Positions 9,352 through 17,444 of a stretch of DNA of 64,000 nucleotides are shown in pieces. The stretch is from RYN-230 sp963844695. GTDB lineage: Bacteria > Actinomycetota > Actinomycetes > Streptosporangiales > Streptosporangiaceae. The notes below the pieces were generated by a model. That model was not told where the DNA came from, ran no database searches, and worked only from the letters and a program-made list of their open reading frames with translations. Position 1 is the first letter of the stretch, and every line of letters starts with the position of its first letter. The stretch is taken from assembly GCA_963844695.1 (NCBI GenBank), contig CAWJPL010000035.1:372001-436000 (forward strand), written 5' to 3'. A program made the translations under genes and the position numbers.

Positions 9352-9366
9352 TCAGGCGGCGCTGCG
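9255..9366. repeat. degenerate tandem repeat, about 16 bp unit
   Basis: Units close to CTCAGACGGCACCGTG begin at about 9255, 9272, 9288, 9335 and 9351. The array is interrupted by a diverged stretch at about 9304-9334. The last unit includes the 3' end of the 85-aa gene. The function is unknown; it may be slippage or a transcript end structure. Confidence 0.75.
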
Positions 9367-9609
9367 CTCTTCGTCCTTCGTCGTCGCGCCGGTGATGAGC
9401 TCGCTGACCTGGCCGATGGCGCCGCTCAGGCCGCCTTTGGCGATGCGGCCCAGGATGCCCTGAGCCAGGCCCACCCCGTCCGCGACCATCCGGCGTACCT
9501 CGGGGGACGTCCTGATGGCGTCCAGGGACTTGCGCGCCCGCTGCAACCCCTCGCGGCCCTCGCTGACGCCGGTCAGGTAGCCGGCGACGAACCCGATGAT
9601 CGTTTCCAT
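9352..9609 (-). CDS. 85-aa conserved hypothetical protein of the hydrogenase arm
   Basis: Starts METIIGFVAGYLTG, a short hydrophobic N-terminus, then a charged helical region (VSEGREGLQRARKSLDAIR) and a C-terminus rich in Gly/Ala and Lys/Glu. It looks like a membrane-anchored helical protein of YtxH-like architecture, but no family is claimed. It follows the DUF6893 gene by 56 nt on the same strand, so it belongs to the hydrogenase accessory transcript. Confidence 0.75.
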   Translation of the reverse strand: METIIGFVAGYLTGVSEGREGLQRARKSLDAIRTSPEVRRMVADGVGLAQGILGRIAKGGLSGAIGQVSELITGATTKDEERSAA

Positions 9610-9665
9610 AGTTCTGCCTGCCTTGCCTTGGGCCTGGCCGGACTGGAGGTCCCGGCCCGGGCGCG

Positions 9666-9770
9666 CTACATCTCGCGCAGTTCCAGGTAGCGCTTGATGT
9701 CGGGAAGGGACTGGATGACGGCGGCGAGCACTGCGGCCACCACCACCGCCTTGACGAGCCTGCCAATCAT
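9666..9770 (-). CDS. DUF6893 family small membrane protein (34 aa)
   Basis: ATG at 9770 with a strong GAGGAGG ribosome site. The protein is one hydrophobic helix (VVVAAVLAAVI) followed by SLPDIKRYLELREM. The PDIKRY ending is characteristic of the DUF6893 micro-proteins annotated near actinobacterial group 1h hydrogenases. It is likely a single-pass membrane peptide. A role as a membrane anchor or assembly peptide for the hydrogenase is inference from position. Confidence 0.8.
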   Translation of the reverse strand: MIGRLVKAVVVAAVLAAVIQSLPDIKRYLELREM

Positions 9771-9805
9771 GGTGGTCCTCCTCTGCCAGATGGTGCCGGG
9801 ATGGG

Positions 9806-11272
9806 TTAGCCGACTGCCCCGAGGGGCTCGACTTCGTCCGGGGCGAAGTACAGGAAACGGCCCTGGATGCGCTGGATGTCCGCGTCCGGGTCGTCCTCGG
9901 GCAGCAGCGCCAGGTGGGCGTGCCCGTCCACGTCGAACAGCACGGCCTCGACCAGCGCGGTCCGGCCGGTCAGGAACAGGTCTTGCGCGTCCGCCCGCCG
10001 GGCGCCCGGGCACATCCGGACCCGGCTGCCGCGGGCGACGCGAACGTCCCCGATCATGACGTGATCGGTGTCCGGCGACACCGAGCGGTCCGCGCCCGGA
10101 TCCCACCACGGCGCCTGGCCTGCGACGGCCGGATCACCGGACGCGGGCTCCCCCTCCGGCGGTTCAGTCCACTCCGGCACGGTCCCCGGCCCCGGCGGCC
10201 CGGTCCCGGGGCGGGCCTCGGGACCCCCGGCCGGGTTCAGGTAGCGGATGGCCCCGTGCATCCGCTCGAGCATCTCGGGCGGCAGGTGGTCGAGCCGGTC
10301 CAGCAGTTCGGCCGCGCGCGGGTCGGTGGCCCGGGCGGCCCGCTTCTCCTCGTCGGTCAGGGTCATCGTGCGGAGGGTGAGGATCTCGTCGATCTCGGTC
10401 GAGTCGAACAGCTGCCCGGCGCTCTCCGCGGCGATCTCCGCGTGGTCGTACAGGATGACCGGGGAGGACAGCATCAGCTCCGTGCAGTCCGGCGGCCCGG
10501 CCAGCACCGGCCAGGTGGCGGTGTTCACGCAGCGGCCGACTTCGCCCGCGGCCCACTCCGGTGGGTCCGTCATGGACAGGAACCGGCCGCCTGGCACCGC
10601 GATCAGGCAGTGCGCGGCGATCAGTGCGTACGGCAGGCCGTCTGCCCGGCGGGCCAGCGGCCCGGCTGGCTCGGTGCGGTTTTCCAGCACCACCCGCAGG
10701 CGCAGTGCGCCGTAGGGCCCCGGCGTCCGCTCCGCGCTCAGCCGGATCACCCCGTGCAGCGGCTCCCGCTGCCGGTCCAGGCGCCCGGCGGGCCCGCCGC
10801 CCGGGCCGGGCAGGTCCTCGTGCTCGATACCGCCTGGGACAGTGAACTCGGTCTCTGTTCCCCCGCCGAGCAGTTCGGCGATCGAGGCTGCCGCCTGCTG
10901 CTCGCACTCGGCCGCCTCGTCCCACGGGGTGTGCTCGACCTCGCCGGCCTGCAGCGAATCGACCGGCCGGAAGCCGCCCGCAGGCGACCCGCCCAGCACG
11001 GTGCGCCGCCGGACCTGAAGGAAACGGGCCAGCACCGTGACCGTCGCGCCGGGCGCGCATTCCAGGACGCACTCGGTCTGCGCGGCGGACGGCTCGTGCT
11101 CGTCGACGGTCCGGTAGGCCGGCGGCATCAGCACCCCGAACTGGAATCGCTCCTGGTTCTTCTGCGCCGAGGCGCGGTAGGGGTAGAGCAGGTAGCCCTC
11201 GTAGAGAATGGCGTCGGCGACCTGCCGGGCCTGGTCGAGGTGGGCCGGGTCGATACGGTCGCGGGACTTCAC
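9806..11272 (-). CDS. 488-aa conserved hypothetical protein of the hydrogenase arm
   Basis: GTG start overlapping the DUF6084 stop by 4 nt (GTGA). Residues 1-45 contain ADAILYEGYLLYPYRASAQK, then a globular region of about 290 residues with SSPVILYDHAEIA and EEILTLRTM-like segments. A Pro/Gly-rich linker follows. The C-terminal domain of about 75 residues contains a conserved metal-site-like tail (VRMCPGARRADAQDLFL). I do not recognise a named domain. The gene is translationally coupled inside the hydrogenase arm, which suggests a role in assembling or connecting the enzyme. Confidence 0.82.
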   Translation of the reverse strand: MKSRDRIDPAHLDQARQVADAILYEGYLLYPYRASAQKNQERFQFGVLMPPAYRTVDEHEPSAAQTECVLECAPGATVTVLARFLQVRRRTVLGGSPAGGFRPVDSLQAGEVEHTPWDEAAECEQQAAASIAELLGGGTETEFTVPGGIEHEDLPGPGGGPAGRLDRQREPLHGVIRLSAERTPGPYGALRLRVVLENRTEPAGPLARRADGLPYALIAAHCLIAVPGGRFLSMTDPPEWAAGEVGRCVNTATWPVLAGPPDCTELMLSSPVILYDHAEIAAESAGQLFDSTEIDEILTLRTMTLTDEEKRAARATDPRAAELLDRLDHLPPEMLERMHGAIRYLNPAGGPEARPGTGPPGPGTVPEWTEPPEGEPASGDPAVAGQAPWWDPGADRSVSPDTDHVMIGDVRVARGSRVRMCPGARRADAQDLFLTGRTALVEAVLFDVDGHAHLALLPEDDPDADIQRIQGRFLYFAPDEVEPLGAVG

Positions 11273-11910
11273 GATTCCTCCTGGCCCGCCCGGTCGAGCA
11301 GGGCGAGCAGGGTCGCGTCCCAGGTGGGCAGTGCGTTGCGGCTCTTGAACTGGCCCAGCTCGTCGAGCGTCTTCCGGCTCATGGTGATCCAGGCGGTGTC
11401 CGGGAAGTGCGCGTCCACGGCCTCCCGCCACTGGCTCACCGGGAGCCGGAAGGTGGTCTCCTTGCTCCACGGCACCTGCTGGACCCGCAGCCGGCCGTCG
11501 GCCGAGCCGAAGATCGTCCCACTGAACAGCAGCAGCAGCGGGATCTCACCGTCGTCCAGCGAGCTGAAGTACCGGGTCGAGGCGATCTGCAGGTCGTAGG
11601 TGAACGGCACGGGCAGCGGGACCTCGACGCTTCCGGTGAACCCCGGGACCATGGTGGAGATCGTGGTGAACTGCAGCGGCTTGAGCGTGTCCGCCCAGCG
11701 GACCCGCTCGCCGAACAGGTCGTTCAGCCGGGCCGCCTCCGCGTCGGAGTAATTCCGGCGGAAGGGCTCGATCCGGATCTGGGCGCGCAGCGCGATCGCG
11801 TCCACCTTTTCCCCCGACGTCTCGCTGATCCGCAGGTCCAGGCCGAACGACGGCACCGCCGCGTAGCGGTCCACCCGGGCGCCGATGCAGTCGAAGACCA
11901 GTTCAGCCAT
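11269..11910 (-). CDS. DUF6084 family protein
   Basis: 213 aa, ATG start overlapping the DUF5947 stop by 8 nt. The sequence contains LVFDCIGARVDRYAAVPSF at the start, then IRIEPFRRNYSDAEAARL, and an acidic beta-rich second half with VEVPLPVPFTYDLQIASTRY, which fits DUF6084. The family is known from genomic neighbourhoods of actinobacterial hydrogenases; its function is undescribed. No membrane segments or metal-binding Cys clusters are visible. Confidence 0.85.
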   Translation of the reverse strand: MAELVFDCIGARVDRYAAVPSFGLDLRISETSGEKVDAIALRAQIRIEPFRRNYSDAEAARLNDLFGERVRWADTLKPLQFTTISTMVPGFTGSVEVPLPVPFTYDLQIASTRYFSSLDDGEIPLLLLFSGTIFGSADGRLRVQQVPWSKETTFRLPVSQWREAVDAHFPDTAWITMSRKTLDELGQFKSRNALPTWDATLLALLDRAGQEES

Positions 11911-12742
11911 GGTTAGCGTCCTGCGCGCTCGCTGGTGAGCCCGGGCGGGCAGAGCTTTCCCTGGCGCGTTTGCGGACTCCGGCCAGGAACTCCTCGATGC
12001 TGGCCCGGGCCTCGCTTCCGCCGTCGAAGCCTTTCCACAGCATCCGCATCCGGCCGGCCAGTTCGTAACAGACGTCGATGGGGACGATGAAGTACTCCGC
12101 CTCGGACGCGTGGCTGTCCCGGCACAGCAGCACGGCCTCCACGTCGGGTTCCGCGGCGCCCAGCAGCGGATACGCGGACGCCAGGCGCTCCCACGCGGCC
12201 AGGTCCAGGGTGCACTCGGTGGCGCCGGCCGGGCTCGGGTAGAAGCCGCCCAGGCCGCGCTCCGAGCTGTTCAGGAAGAACGCCAGCCCGACCGGGATCT
12301 GCAGCTCGTCCCACTCCAGGGCGGACATCGGCCGGGACGAATCCCGCAGATAGCGGTCCGGAGGCACGCGCGAGCGGTAACTCCTCCGGGCTGGTGCTCG
12401 CAGGGGAGGCCGGAGGCTGTCGTCCCAGGCCTGCCCCGCCTGGGTGAACAGCAGGTAGCAGGCCCGGCAGGCGCAGGCCAGGCTGGACTGCTCCAGGTCC
12501 GCCACGTGCCCGTGCCCGGACGGTATGCCGGTGGCGCAGAACTCGCAGTGCTCGTCGGCGTCGTCGCGCGGGGTGGGAGCGGTCGACAGGGCGGCCTGAA
12601 CCGGATCGGGGAGCACCTGGGGATCGGGGAGGGCCTGGGGATCAGGAAGGGCCTGGGCGGGCGGTGCGGAGGACGGTGCGCCCCGTACCGGCGCCGGACC
12701 AGGCGGCCCGACGAACTTGCGCAGCCCGGATGGCCGACTCAC
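11903..12742 (-). CDS. DUF5947 family protein
   Basis: 279 aa from a GTG that overlaps the Rieske stop (GTGA). A Pro/Ala-rich N-terminal tail of about 55 residues precedes a cysteine-rich module (CEFCATGI, HGHVADLEQSSLACACRACYL) that looks able to bind a metal or cluster. The DUF5947 core follows, with LGGFYPSPAGATECTLDL and IVPIDVCYELAGRMR. The core resembles a family that accompanies group 1h hydrogenases. The Cys/His pattern suggests zinc or iron, but the ligand is not known. Confidence 0.87.
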   Translation of the reverse strand: MSRPSGLRKFVGPPGPAPVRGAPSSAPPAQALPDPQALPDPQVLPDPVQAALSTAPTPRDDADEHCEFCATGIPSGHGHVADLEQSSLACACRACYLLFTQAGQAWDDSLRPPLRAPARRSYRSRVPPDRYLRDSSRPMSALEWDELQIPVGLAFFLNSSERGLGGFYPSPAGATECTLDLAAWERLASAYPLLGAAEPDVEAVLLCRDSHASEAEYFIVPIDVCYELAGRMRMLWKGFDGGSEARASIEEFLAGVRKRARESSARPGSPASAQDANHG

Positions 12743-13650
12743 GACGAGATCGCCTCCTGCGGCGCGGTGACCGCGACCCTGACTCCCTGGCTGTCAGACA
12801 GCAGCGGGAGCGGGTCCAGGTGCACGGCCGGGTCGGCGAGGCTGCGGCCCGCGGACCGGACGTCGTACTGGGTCTGGCAGCCCGGGCAGGCGAGCTCGCC
12901 CAGCGTGAGCAGGCCTTCGGCCAGCGATATCCCGCACACCGCACAGGCATCGCGGTAGGCGTACAGGGTGCCGCGGACCGAGCAGAGCAGCACCCGGGTT
13001 CCGGCGACCTCGGCGATCACCGGCCTGCTGCTGGGCGGCCCGAGGTCCGGGATGGTGACCCACCGGGCGTCCCCGGCCGCCGGCGGCGGGCACCTCGTCC
13101 TGTCCGCCCGCATCCGGGGGGCGCTGGCCGATCTGCAGCAGCGTGCCCTGGGCCGGCGGCGCGGTGACGCCTTCCACCACGACCTCGGTGACCTCAGGCG
13201 CCGCGTCCTCGATCGCGCCCTTGATGGCGAGCTGGACCGTCACCGTCGAGGAAGCGACAGCCGTCACAGCTGCCCTCCAGGCGGAGCTGGGCGACCCCCT
13301 CCTCCGTCACGCCCAGGTAGGTCACCCCGCCCGCGTGCGAGCCGAGGTAGGGGCGCACCTTGATCCAGGGCCCGCTGGATCCGCTGTGTCCACGTCGAGC
13401 GGGTGCAGGTCGTGCAGCAACAGCAGGCTTTCCACCAGCGGGTCCTCGAGCAGCCGATCGAGGATTGCGGCTCCCGCCGGCGCCTTCCGCGCTGCAGCGC
13501 GGCCATGATGTGGCTCAGCCCGTCGCCGTAGAGTCCCAGCAGCAGCCGGACCAGTTCCTCGGCCGCGCTGGCGGTCGCCTCCCCACCCTCGGACTGCAGG
13601 ATGCCGAGCAACTCCTCGACGCGTGCCCCCACCTGCCGTGCGTCGGCCAT
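12739..13650 (-). pseudogene. NifU-like/Rieske [2Fe-2S] fusion protein, with several frameshifts
   Basis: Pieces of one conserved protein appear in order but in changing frames. ATG 13650 opens MADARQVGARVEELLG, then RLLEDPLVESLLLLHDLHPL, IQRALDQ, VRPYLGSHAGGVTYLG with GSCDGC, ASSTVTVQLAIKGAIEDAAP (NifU-type domain), and finally a Rieske domain with CAVCGISLAEG and CPGCQTQY, ending at 12739. That needs about five shifts between 13500 and 13080, mostly one extra base each. The Rieske-like pairs here are C-x2-C, not the C-x-H/C-x2-H of classic Rieske proteins. In intact relatives this protein probably delivers or relays electrons or clusters for the hydrogenase. Either decayed, or a poorly sequenced stretch. 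Confidence 0.8.
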
Positions 13651-13722
13651 CCGCCTCGCCTCTGTCTGGCTCACTTTGTGTGACTTACCGGTTATCGACT
13701 CATCCTCCTGGCCGCCTGGCAT

Positions 13723-13760
13723 CCGGGTCCCGCCCGGCCGGCTGGCCAGGCGGGACCCGG
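13723..13760. terminator. strong inverted repeat between hhyL and the NifU-Rieske gene
   Basis: A perfect 12-bp stem CCGGGTCCCGCC at 13723-13734 pairs with GGCGGGACCCGG at 13749-13760, with a 14-nt loop. It lies 48 nt after the hhyL stop and before the accessory genes. It could terminate, attenuate or stabilise the structural-gene message so that the catalytic subunits are made in excess of the accessory proteins. There is no U-run, as is usual in this GC range. Confidence 0.65.
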
Positions 13761-13807
13761 AGTGCGGGGCACGTTCCGGGGCGGTGCGGTTCCCCGGAAC
13801 TCCCGCT

Positions 13808-15592
13808 TCAGGTGGCCAGGGTCGCCGCCATCGGCGTGTGCACCTTCTCCAGCAACTTGCCGTTGCCGAGGTACATGTGCACGCCGCAGGGCAGGCAGGG
13901 GTCGAAGCTGCGGACCGCCCGCATGATGTCGATGCCCTTGAAGTTGTCCGGGGAGTTCTCCTCGAAGATCGGCGTGTTCTGGACCGCGTCCTCATACGGT
14001 CCCGGGGTGCCGTAGCTGTCCCGGACACTCGCGTTCCAGGGCGTCGGCGGGTACGGGTGGTAGTTCGCGATCTTCCCGTCCCGGATCACCATGTGATGCG
14101 ACAGCACGCCGCGCACCGCCTCGGTGAACCCGCAGCTGTTCGCCTCGTCCGGGACGTCGAACGGCTCCCAGGTCTTGGTGTGCCCGGCCCGGACCTCGGC
14201 GAGGGCCTTCTCCATGAAGTGCAGGGCGGCCGCGGCGGCGTAGGCCTGGAAGTAGGTGCGGGCCCGGTCACGCTCGATGGCGTTAGAGAGAGGTCTTCCC
14301 TCTTTGTCGTGCGGGATCTTCCACTCGAAGGTGACCTCGGGCTTGGTCACCGTCCGGGGCAGGTTGATCAGCACGCTGTTGCCGGTGGACTTGATGTAGC
14401 CGATGTCCACCAGGCCGCCCTGCGCGGTCGCCCAGAGCCGGGCGATCGGGCCGCCGCCGGTGTCGGCGGCCAGGTAGTTGGTGCCGTCGAACCAGCGGGG
14501 CGACATGACCCAGCTGTACTTGTCGTCGAAGTTGCGCTTCTGCGGCCGCGGGATCGTGTGCTGGTTCCACGGGTGCCTGCGGTCCACCGGGTTGCCCAGC
14601 GGGTCGCGGGTCACGAACATCTCCTGGTCTTCCCAGTCCTCGTAGTAGGAGCTGCCCAGCAGGATGCGGATGCCCAGGTTGATGTCCACCAGGTCGTTGG
14701 TGAGCAGCTGCCCGTCCCGGATGACGCCGGGGCTGACGAACATCTTCCGGCCCCAGTCGCTCATGTGGTCGTACCGGAAGTCGCAGTGGTCGGGGTCGTT
14801 CAGGCTGCCCCAGCAGACCATGTCCGCGCGGCGGCGGCCGACCTCCTCATACCCCGGCAGGGCCTCGTAGAAGAAGTCGAACAGGTCATCGTGCATGGGC
14901 ACGACGCGCTTCATGAACTCCACGTAGCGCATCAGCCGGGTGAGGTAGTCGGTAAAGAGCTGCACGGTGGGCGTGGTGCCCACGCCGCCCGGGTAGAGCG
15001 TGGACGGGTGCACGTGGCGCCCTTCCATCAGGCAGAACATTTCCCGGGTGGACCGGCTCACCTGGAGCGCTTCGCGGTAGAACTCGCCTTCCAGCGGGTT
15101 CAGCGACCGCATGATGTCGCCGATGAACTTGTAGCCGTGGTCGGCCGCGTGCGGCGCCTCGGTGCGGTTGGCCAGTTCCAGCACGCCGGGGTTGGTCTCG
15201 CCGACCATCTTGGCGCAGAAGTCCACGCCGACCAGGTTCTCCTGGAAGATGTTGTGGTCGAACATGTACTCGGCGGCCTCGCCCAGGTTGATGATCCACT
15301 CGGCGAGATGCGGCGGCCGCACCCCATAGGCCATGTTCTGGTTGTAGACCGAGCACGTCGCGTGGTTGTCCCCGCAGATACCGCAGATCCGGCTGGTGAT
15401 GAAGTGCGCGTCCCGCGGGTCCTTACCCTTCATGAAGATGCTGTAGCCACGGAAGATCGACGAGGTGCTATAGCACTCGATGACCTTCTTCTGCTTGAAG
15501 TCAATCTTGGTGTAGATACCCAGGCTCCCCACGATGCGCGTGATGGGATCCCAGTTCATCTCCCGGACGTCAGTGTCTTCGGCAGTCGTCAT
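13808..15592 (-). CDS. hhyL: [NiFe] hydrogenase large subunit, group 1h (actinobacterial type)
   Basis: 594 aa. Ni-Fe ligands are in the L1 motif RICGICGDNHATC (Cys70 and Cys73) and the L2 motif DPCLPCGVH (residues 564-572). The 22 residues after the L2 His would be removed by the endopeptidase encoded at 20458. The sequence pattern and gene company match the oxygen-insensitive, high-affinity group 1h (group 5) hydrogenases that oxidise trace H2. It follows hhyS by 75 nt on the minus strand. All active-site residues are intact, so the enzyme core is predicted to be functional. Confidence 0.97.
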   Translation of the reverse strand: MTTAEDTDVREMNWDPITRIVGSLGIYTKIDFKQKKVIECYSTSSIFRGYSIFMKGKDPRDAHFITSRICGICGDNHATCSVYNQNMAYGVRPPHLAEWIINLGEAAEYMFDHNIFQENLVGVDFCAKMVGETNPGVLELANRTEAPHAADHGYKFIGDIMRSLNPLEGEFYREALQVSRSTREMFCLMEGRHVHPSTLYPGGVGTTPTVQLFTDYLTRLMRYVEFMKRVVPMHDDLFDFFYEALPGYEEVGRRRADMVCWGSLNDPDHCDFRYDHMSDWGRKMFVSPGVIRDGQLLTNDLVDINLGIRILLGSSYYEDWEDQEMFVTRDPLGNPVDRRHPWNQHTIPRPQKRNFDDKYSWVMSPRWFDGTNYLAADTGGGPIARLWATAQGGLVDIGYIKSTGNSVLINLPRTVTKPEVTFEWKIPHDKEGRPLSNAIERDRARTYFQAYAAAAALHFMEKALAEVRAGHTKTWEPFDVPDEANSCGFTEAVRGVLSHHMVIRDGKIANYHPYPPTPWNASVRDSYGTPGPYEDAVQNTPIFEENSPDNFKGIDIMRAVRSFDPCLPCGVHMYLGNGKLLEKVHTPMAATLAT

Positions 15593-15667
15593 GCCTCTTC
15601 CCCTCGGTACTCAGTGACGCTGTGGCCGTCCTGGCCGGCGCCAGTAGTCGTTACCAGGTACTGCCGG

Positions 15668-16741
15668 TCACCAGGGCTTCTGATAGCCCGTGAGAAGGTC
15701 GCTTCCCTTTTTCCGCCACTTCGGCTCTTCGTCGGCGGTCTTGGCGGTGAAGCCGCGGAGGGTGCGGATCACGGTGCCGTACAGGGTGCTCGCGGTCGCG
15801 GACACCTTCGAGCCCGGAGGCTCGTCCATGAACGGCATGAACTTGTCCGGGAAGCCGGGCATGGTGCAGGCGATGCAGATCCCGCCCACGTTGGGGCAGC
15901 CGCCGACGCCGTTGATCCAGCCGCGCTTGGGGACGTTGCACTTGACCACCGGCCCCCAGCAGCCCAGCTTGACCAGGCACTTGGGCGAGCCGTACTCGTC
16001 CGCGAAGTCGCCCTGCTCGTAGTAGCCGCCGCGGTCGCAGCCCTCGTGCACCGTCGCGCCGAACAGCCAGGTCGGCCGGAGCGCCTCGTCCAGCGGGATC
16101 ATCGGGGCCTGGCCCGCCACCTGGTAGAGCAGGTAGAGGATGGTCTCCGAGAGGTTGTCCGGGTGAGTCGGGCAGCCCGGCACGCACACGATCGGCAGCC
16201 CGGCCTTGGACCGCCAGTCCCAGCCCAGGTAGTCGGGCACCCCCATCGCGCCGGTCGGGTTCCCGGCCATCGCGTGGATGCCCCCGTAGGTGGCGCAGGT
16301 CCCCGCGGCGAGGATCGCGGTGGCCTTCGGCGCGAGCCGGTCCAGCCACTCGTTGGTGGTCATCGGCTGGCCGGTCGCCGGGTTGTTGCCGAACCCGCAC
16401 CAGTAGCCCTCGGGCTTGATGGCCTCGTTGGGGATCGACCCCTCGACCACCAGCACGAACGGGTCAAGCTCGCCCCGGTCGGCCTTGTGCCACCACTCGA
16501 TGAAGTTGTCCGCGCCCTGCTCCGGGCCGCATTCGAAGTCGATGAGCGGCCAGTGCACGGCCACCTTGGGCAGCCCGGGCAGCGCGCCCAGGACGATTTC
16601 CTCGATGCTGGGCTGGGTGGCCGCGGTCAGCGCCACCGAATCCCCGTCGCAGCCCAGTCCTCCATTCATCCAGAGGATGTGCACCACGGGCTCGGCCGCG
16701 GACTGCGCCGAACCGTCGCTGGTCTCCGTGGCAGTGGCCAT
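15668..16741 (-). CDS. hhyS: [NiFe] hydrogenase small subunit, group 1h
   Basis: 357 aa with no Tat signal, as expected for group 1h. The proximal cluster motif reads GLGCDGDSV: Cys31 is kept, but the next ligand position is Asp34 in place of the Cys of ordinary hydrogenases (CxGC). This matches the 3-Cys/1-Asp proximal cluster described for the Ralstonia actinobacterial-type hydrogenase and linked to oxygen tolerance. Further cluster ligands lie in AAGTCATYGG, VPGCPTHPD, HEGCDRGG, KCLVKLGCWGP and GGCPNVGGICIACTMPGFPD. First gene of the minus arm. Confidence 0.97.
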   Translation of the reverse strand: MATATETSDGSAQSAAEPVVHILWMNGGLGCDGDSVALTAATQPSIEEIVLGALPGLPKVAVHWPLIDFECGPEQGADNFIEWWHKADRGELDPFVLVVEGSIPNEAIKPEGYWCGFGNNPATGQPMTTNEWLDRLAPKATAILAAGTCATYGGIHAMAGNPTGAMGVPDYLGWDWRSKAGLPIVCVPGCPTHPDNLSETILYLLYQVAGQAPMIPLDEALRPTWLFGATVHEGCDRGGYYEQGDFADEYGSPKCLVKLGCWGPVVKCNVPKRGWINGVGGCPNVGGICIACTMPGFPDKFMPFMDEPPGSKVSATASTLYGTVIRTLRGFTAKTADEEPKWRKKGSDLLTGYQKPW

Positions 16742-16760
16742 TACCCGGCCACCCCCTCCC

Positions 16761-16818
16761 TGTGATCTGGCTAGCCCTGTGACCTGGCTGGGCTGCGACC
16801 TGGCTGGCTGTGATCTGC
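16761..16818. repeat. short tandem repeat upstream of hhyS
   Basis: TGTGACCTGGCTGGGC-like units begin at 16761, 16778, 16794 and 16809 (spacing 17, 16, 15). They lie 20-75 nt before the hhyS start codon, so they are in the likely leader or promoter. The unit spacing is not a helical turn. They may be regulator sites or a slippage product. Confidence 0.7.
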
Positions 16819-17200
16819 GCGGACCGGCTGGCCGTGGTTCCGGCGGCTAGACCGGCCTGGCTGGCGCGGCGCGGGTGACGGGCACCCTCGGCGCGCAGCA
16901 GACGGGGCCCGCACTACTCCGGCGGGCGGTGGGGCCAGGCGGCGGAAACGCGTGCCGCGCAGGCGCTCGGGGGCATCAGCGGCGTCAGCGGGACGGGGTC
17001 GGCCTGCCCTGGCCTCCGCTACTGGCTCACCAGCAGGAATTGGCCGCCCGGCGAACCCCGATGACCGCCAGACGACCCGAACCATGAAGGGCGCGTGAAC
17101 GCCGGGAAGATGGTTCATAGAGGCCTTACCTGCATCATGCGCAAGTGCCGTCATGCTAAACCCGTCCACCATCCGTATCAAGGCAGTAGCGGCAAGTCGT

Positions 17201-17228
17201 CGGACATAAATGTCCGGCCAGTCCGGAC
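17201..17228. promoter_or_regulatory. candidate operator (CGGAC/GTCCG cluster)
   Basis: CGGACATAAATGTCCG is a perfect 6-bp inverted repeat around TAAA, and it is followed at once by GGCCAGTCCGGAC, giving four CGGAC/GTCCG half-sites in 28 bp. It is one of the few AT-containing spots in the divergent region. The XRE protein encoded next door is the natural candidate binder; this is inference. Confidence 0.5.
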
Positions 17229-17280
17229 TAGGCTGGGGGCCTGAGGCCCACGCGCCCGCTCCGTCATCGCGCAGCGGACA

Positions 17281-17303
17281 GGTCCTGGCCTTCGGCCAGG
17301 ACC
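17281..17303. repeat. perfect 10-bp hairpin with TTC loop
   Basis: GGTCCTGGCC at 17281-17290 and GGCCAGGACC at 17294-17303 form a perfect stem upstream of the XRE regulator gene. It could be a leader hairpin of that message or a dyad operator. Confidence 0.6.
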
Positions 17304-17444
17304 TCAGGCCCCCCGCTGACCAGTCAGATCGCCGCCGACCCCGGGAAAGGAGTGGCCCCACGGTGAGCACGCGATCCCGTACAGACGCGTACCCTGGGTC
17401 CAAACTGGCCAGGTGTGACGGCCCGGTACGGCCCGGAGGAGACA

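Larger units (their letters stand above)
16742..17444. other. 703-base divergent control region between hhyS and the XRE regulator
   Basis: No convincing gene: open frames here have no family resemblance and are long only because of GC bias. The region holds a 15-17 bp tandem repeat just upstream of hhyS, a CGGAC/GTCCG operator-like cluster near the middle, and a perfect hairpin at 17281-17303. It must carry the promoters for both arms of the island. Confidence 0.75.

Noticed and set aside
9255..9366. CRISPR-like array
   Set aside because: Units are directly adjacent without unique spacers and are degenerate, so this is an ordinary tandem repeat.
13601..16765. 1054-codon open frame on the plus strand across hhyL and hhyS
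   Set aside because: It is the antisense shadow of two confident hydrogenase genes; its composition is Val/His/Arg-rich as expected for such shadows.
16771..17403. Long open frame on the minus strand upstream of hhyS
   Set aside because: No family resemblance, low-complexity GC-driven sequence, and it covers the operator-like cluster and repeats of a divergent control region.
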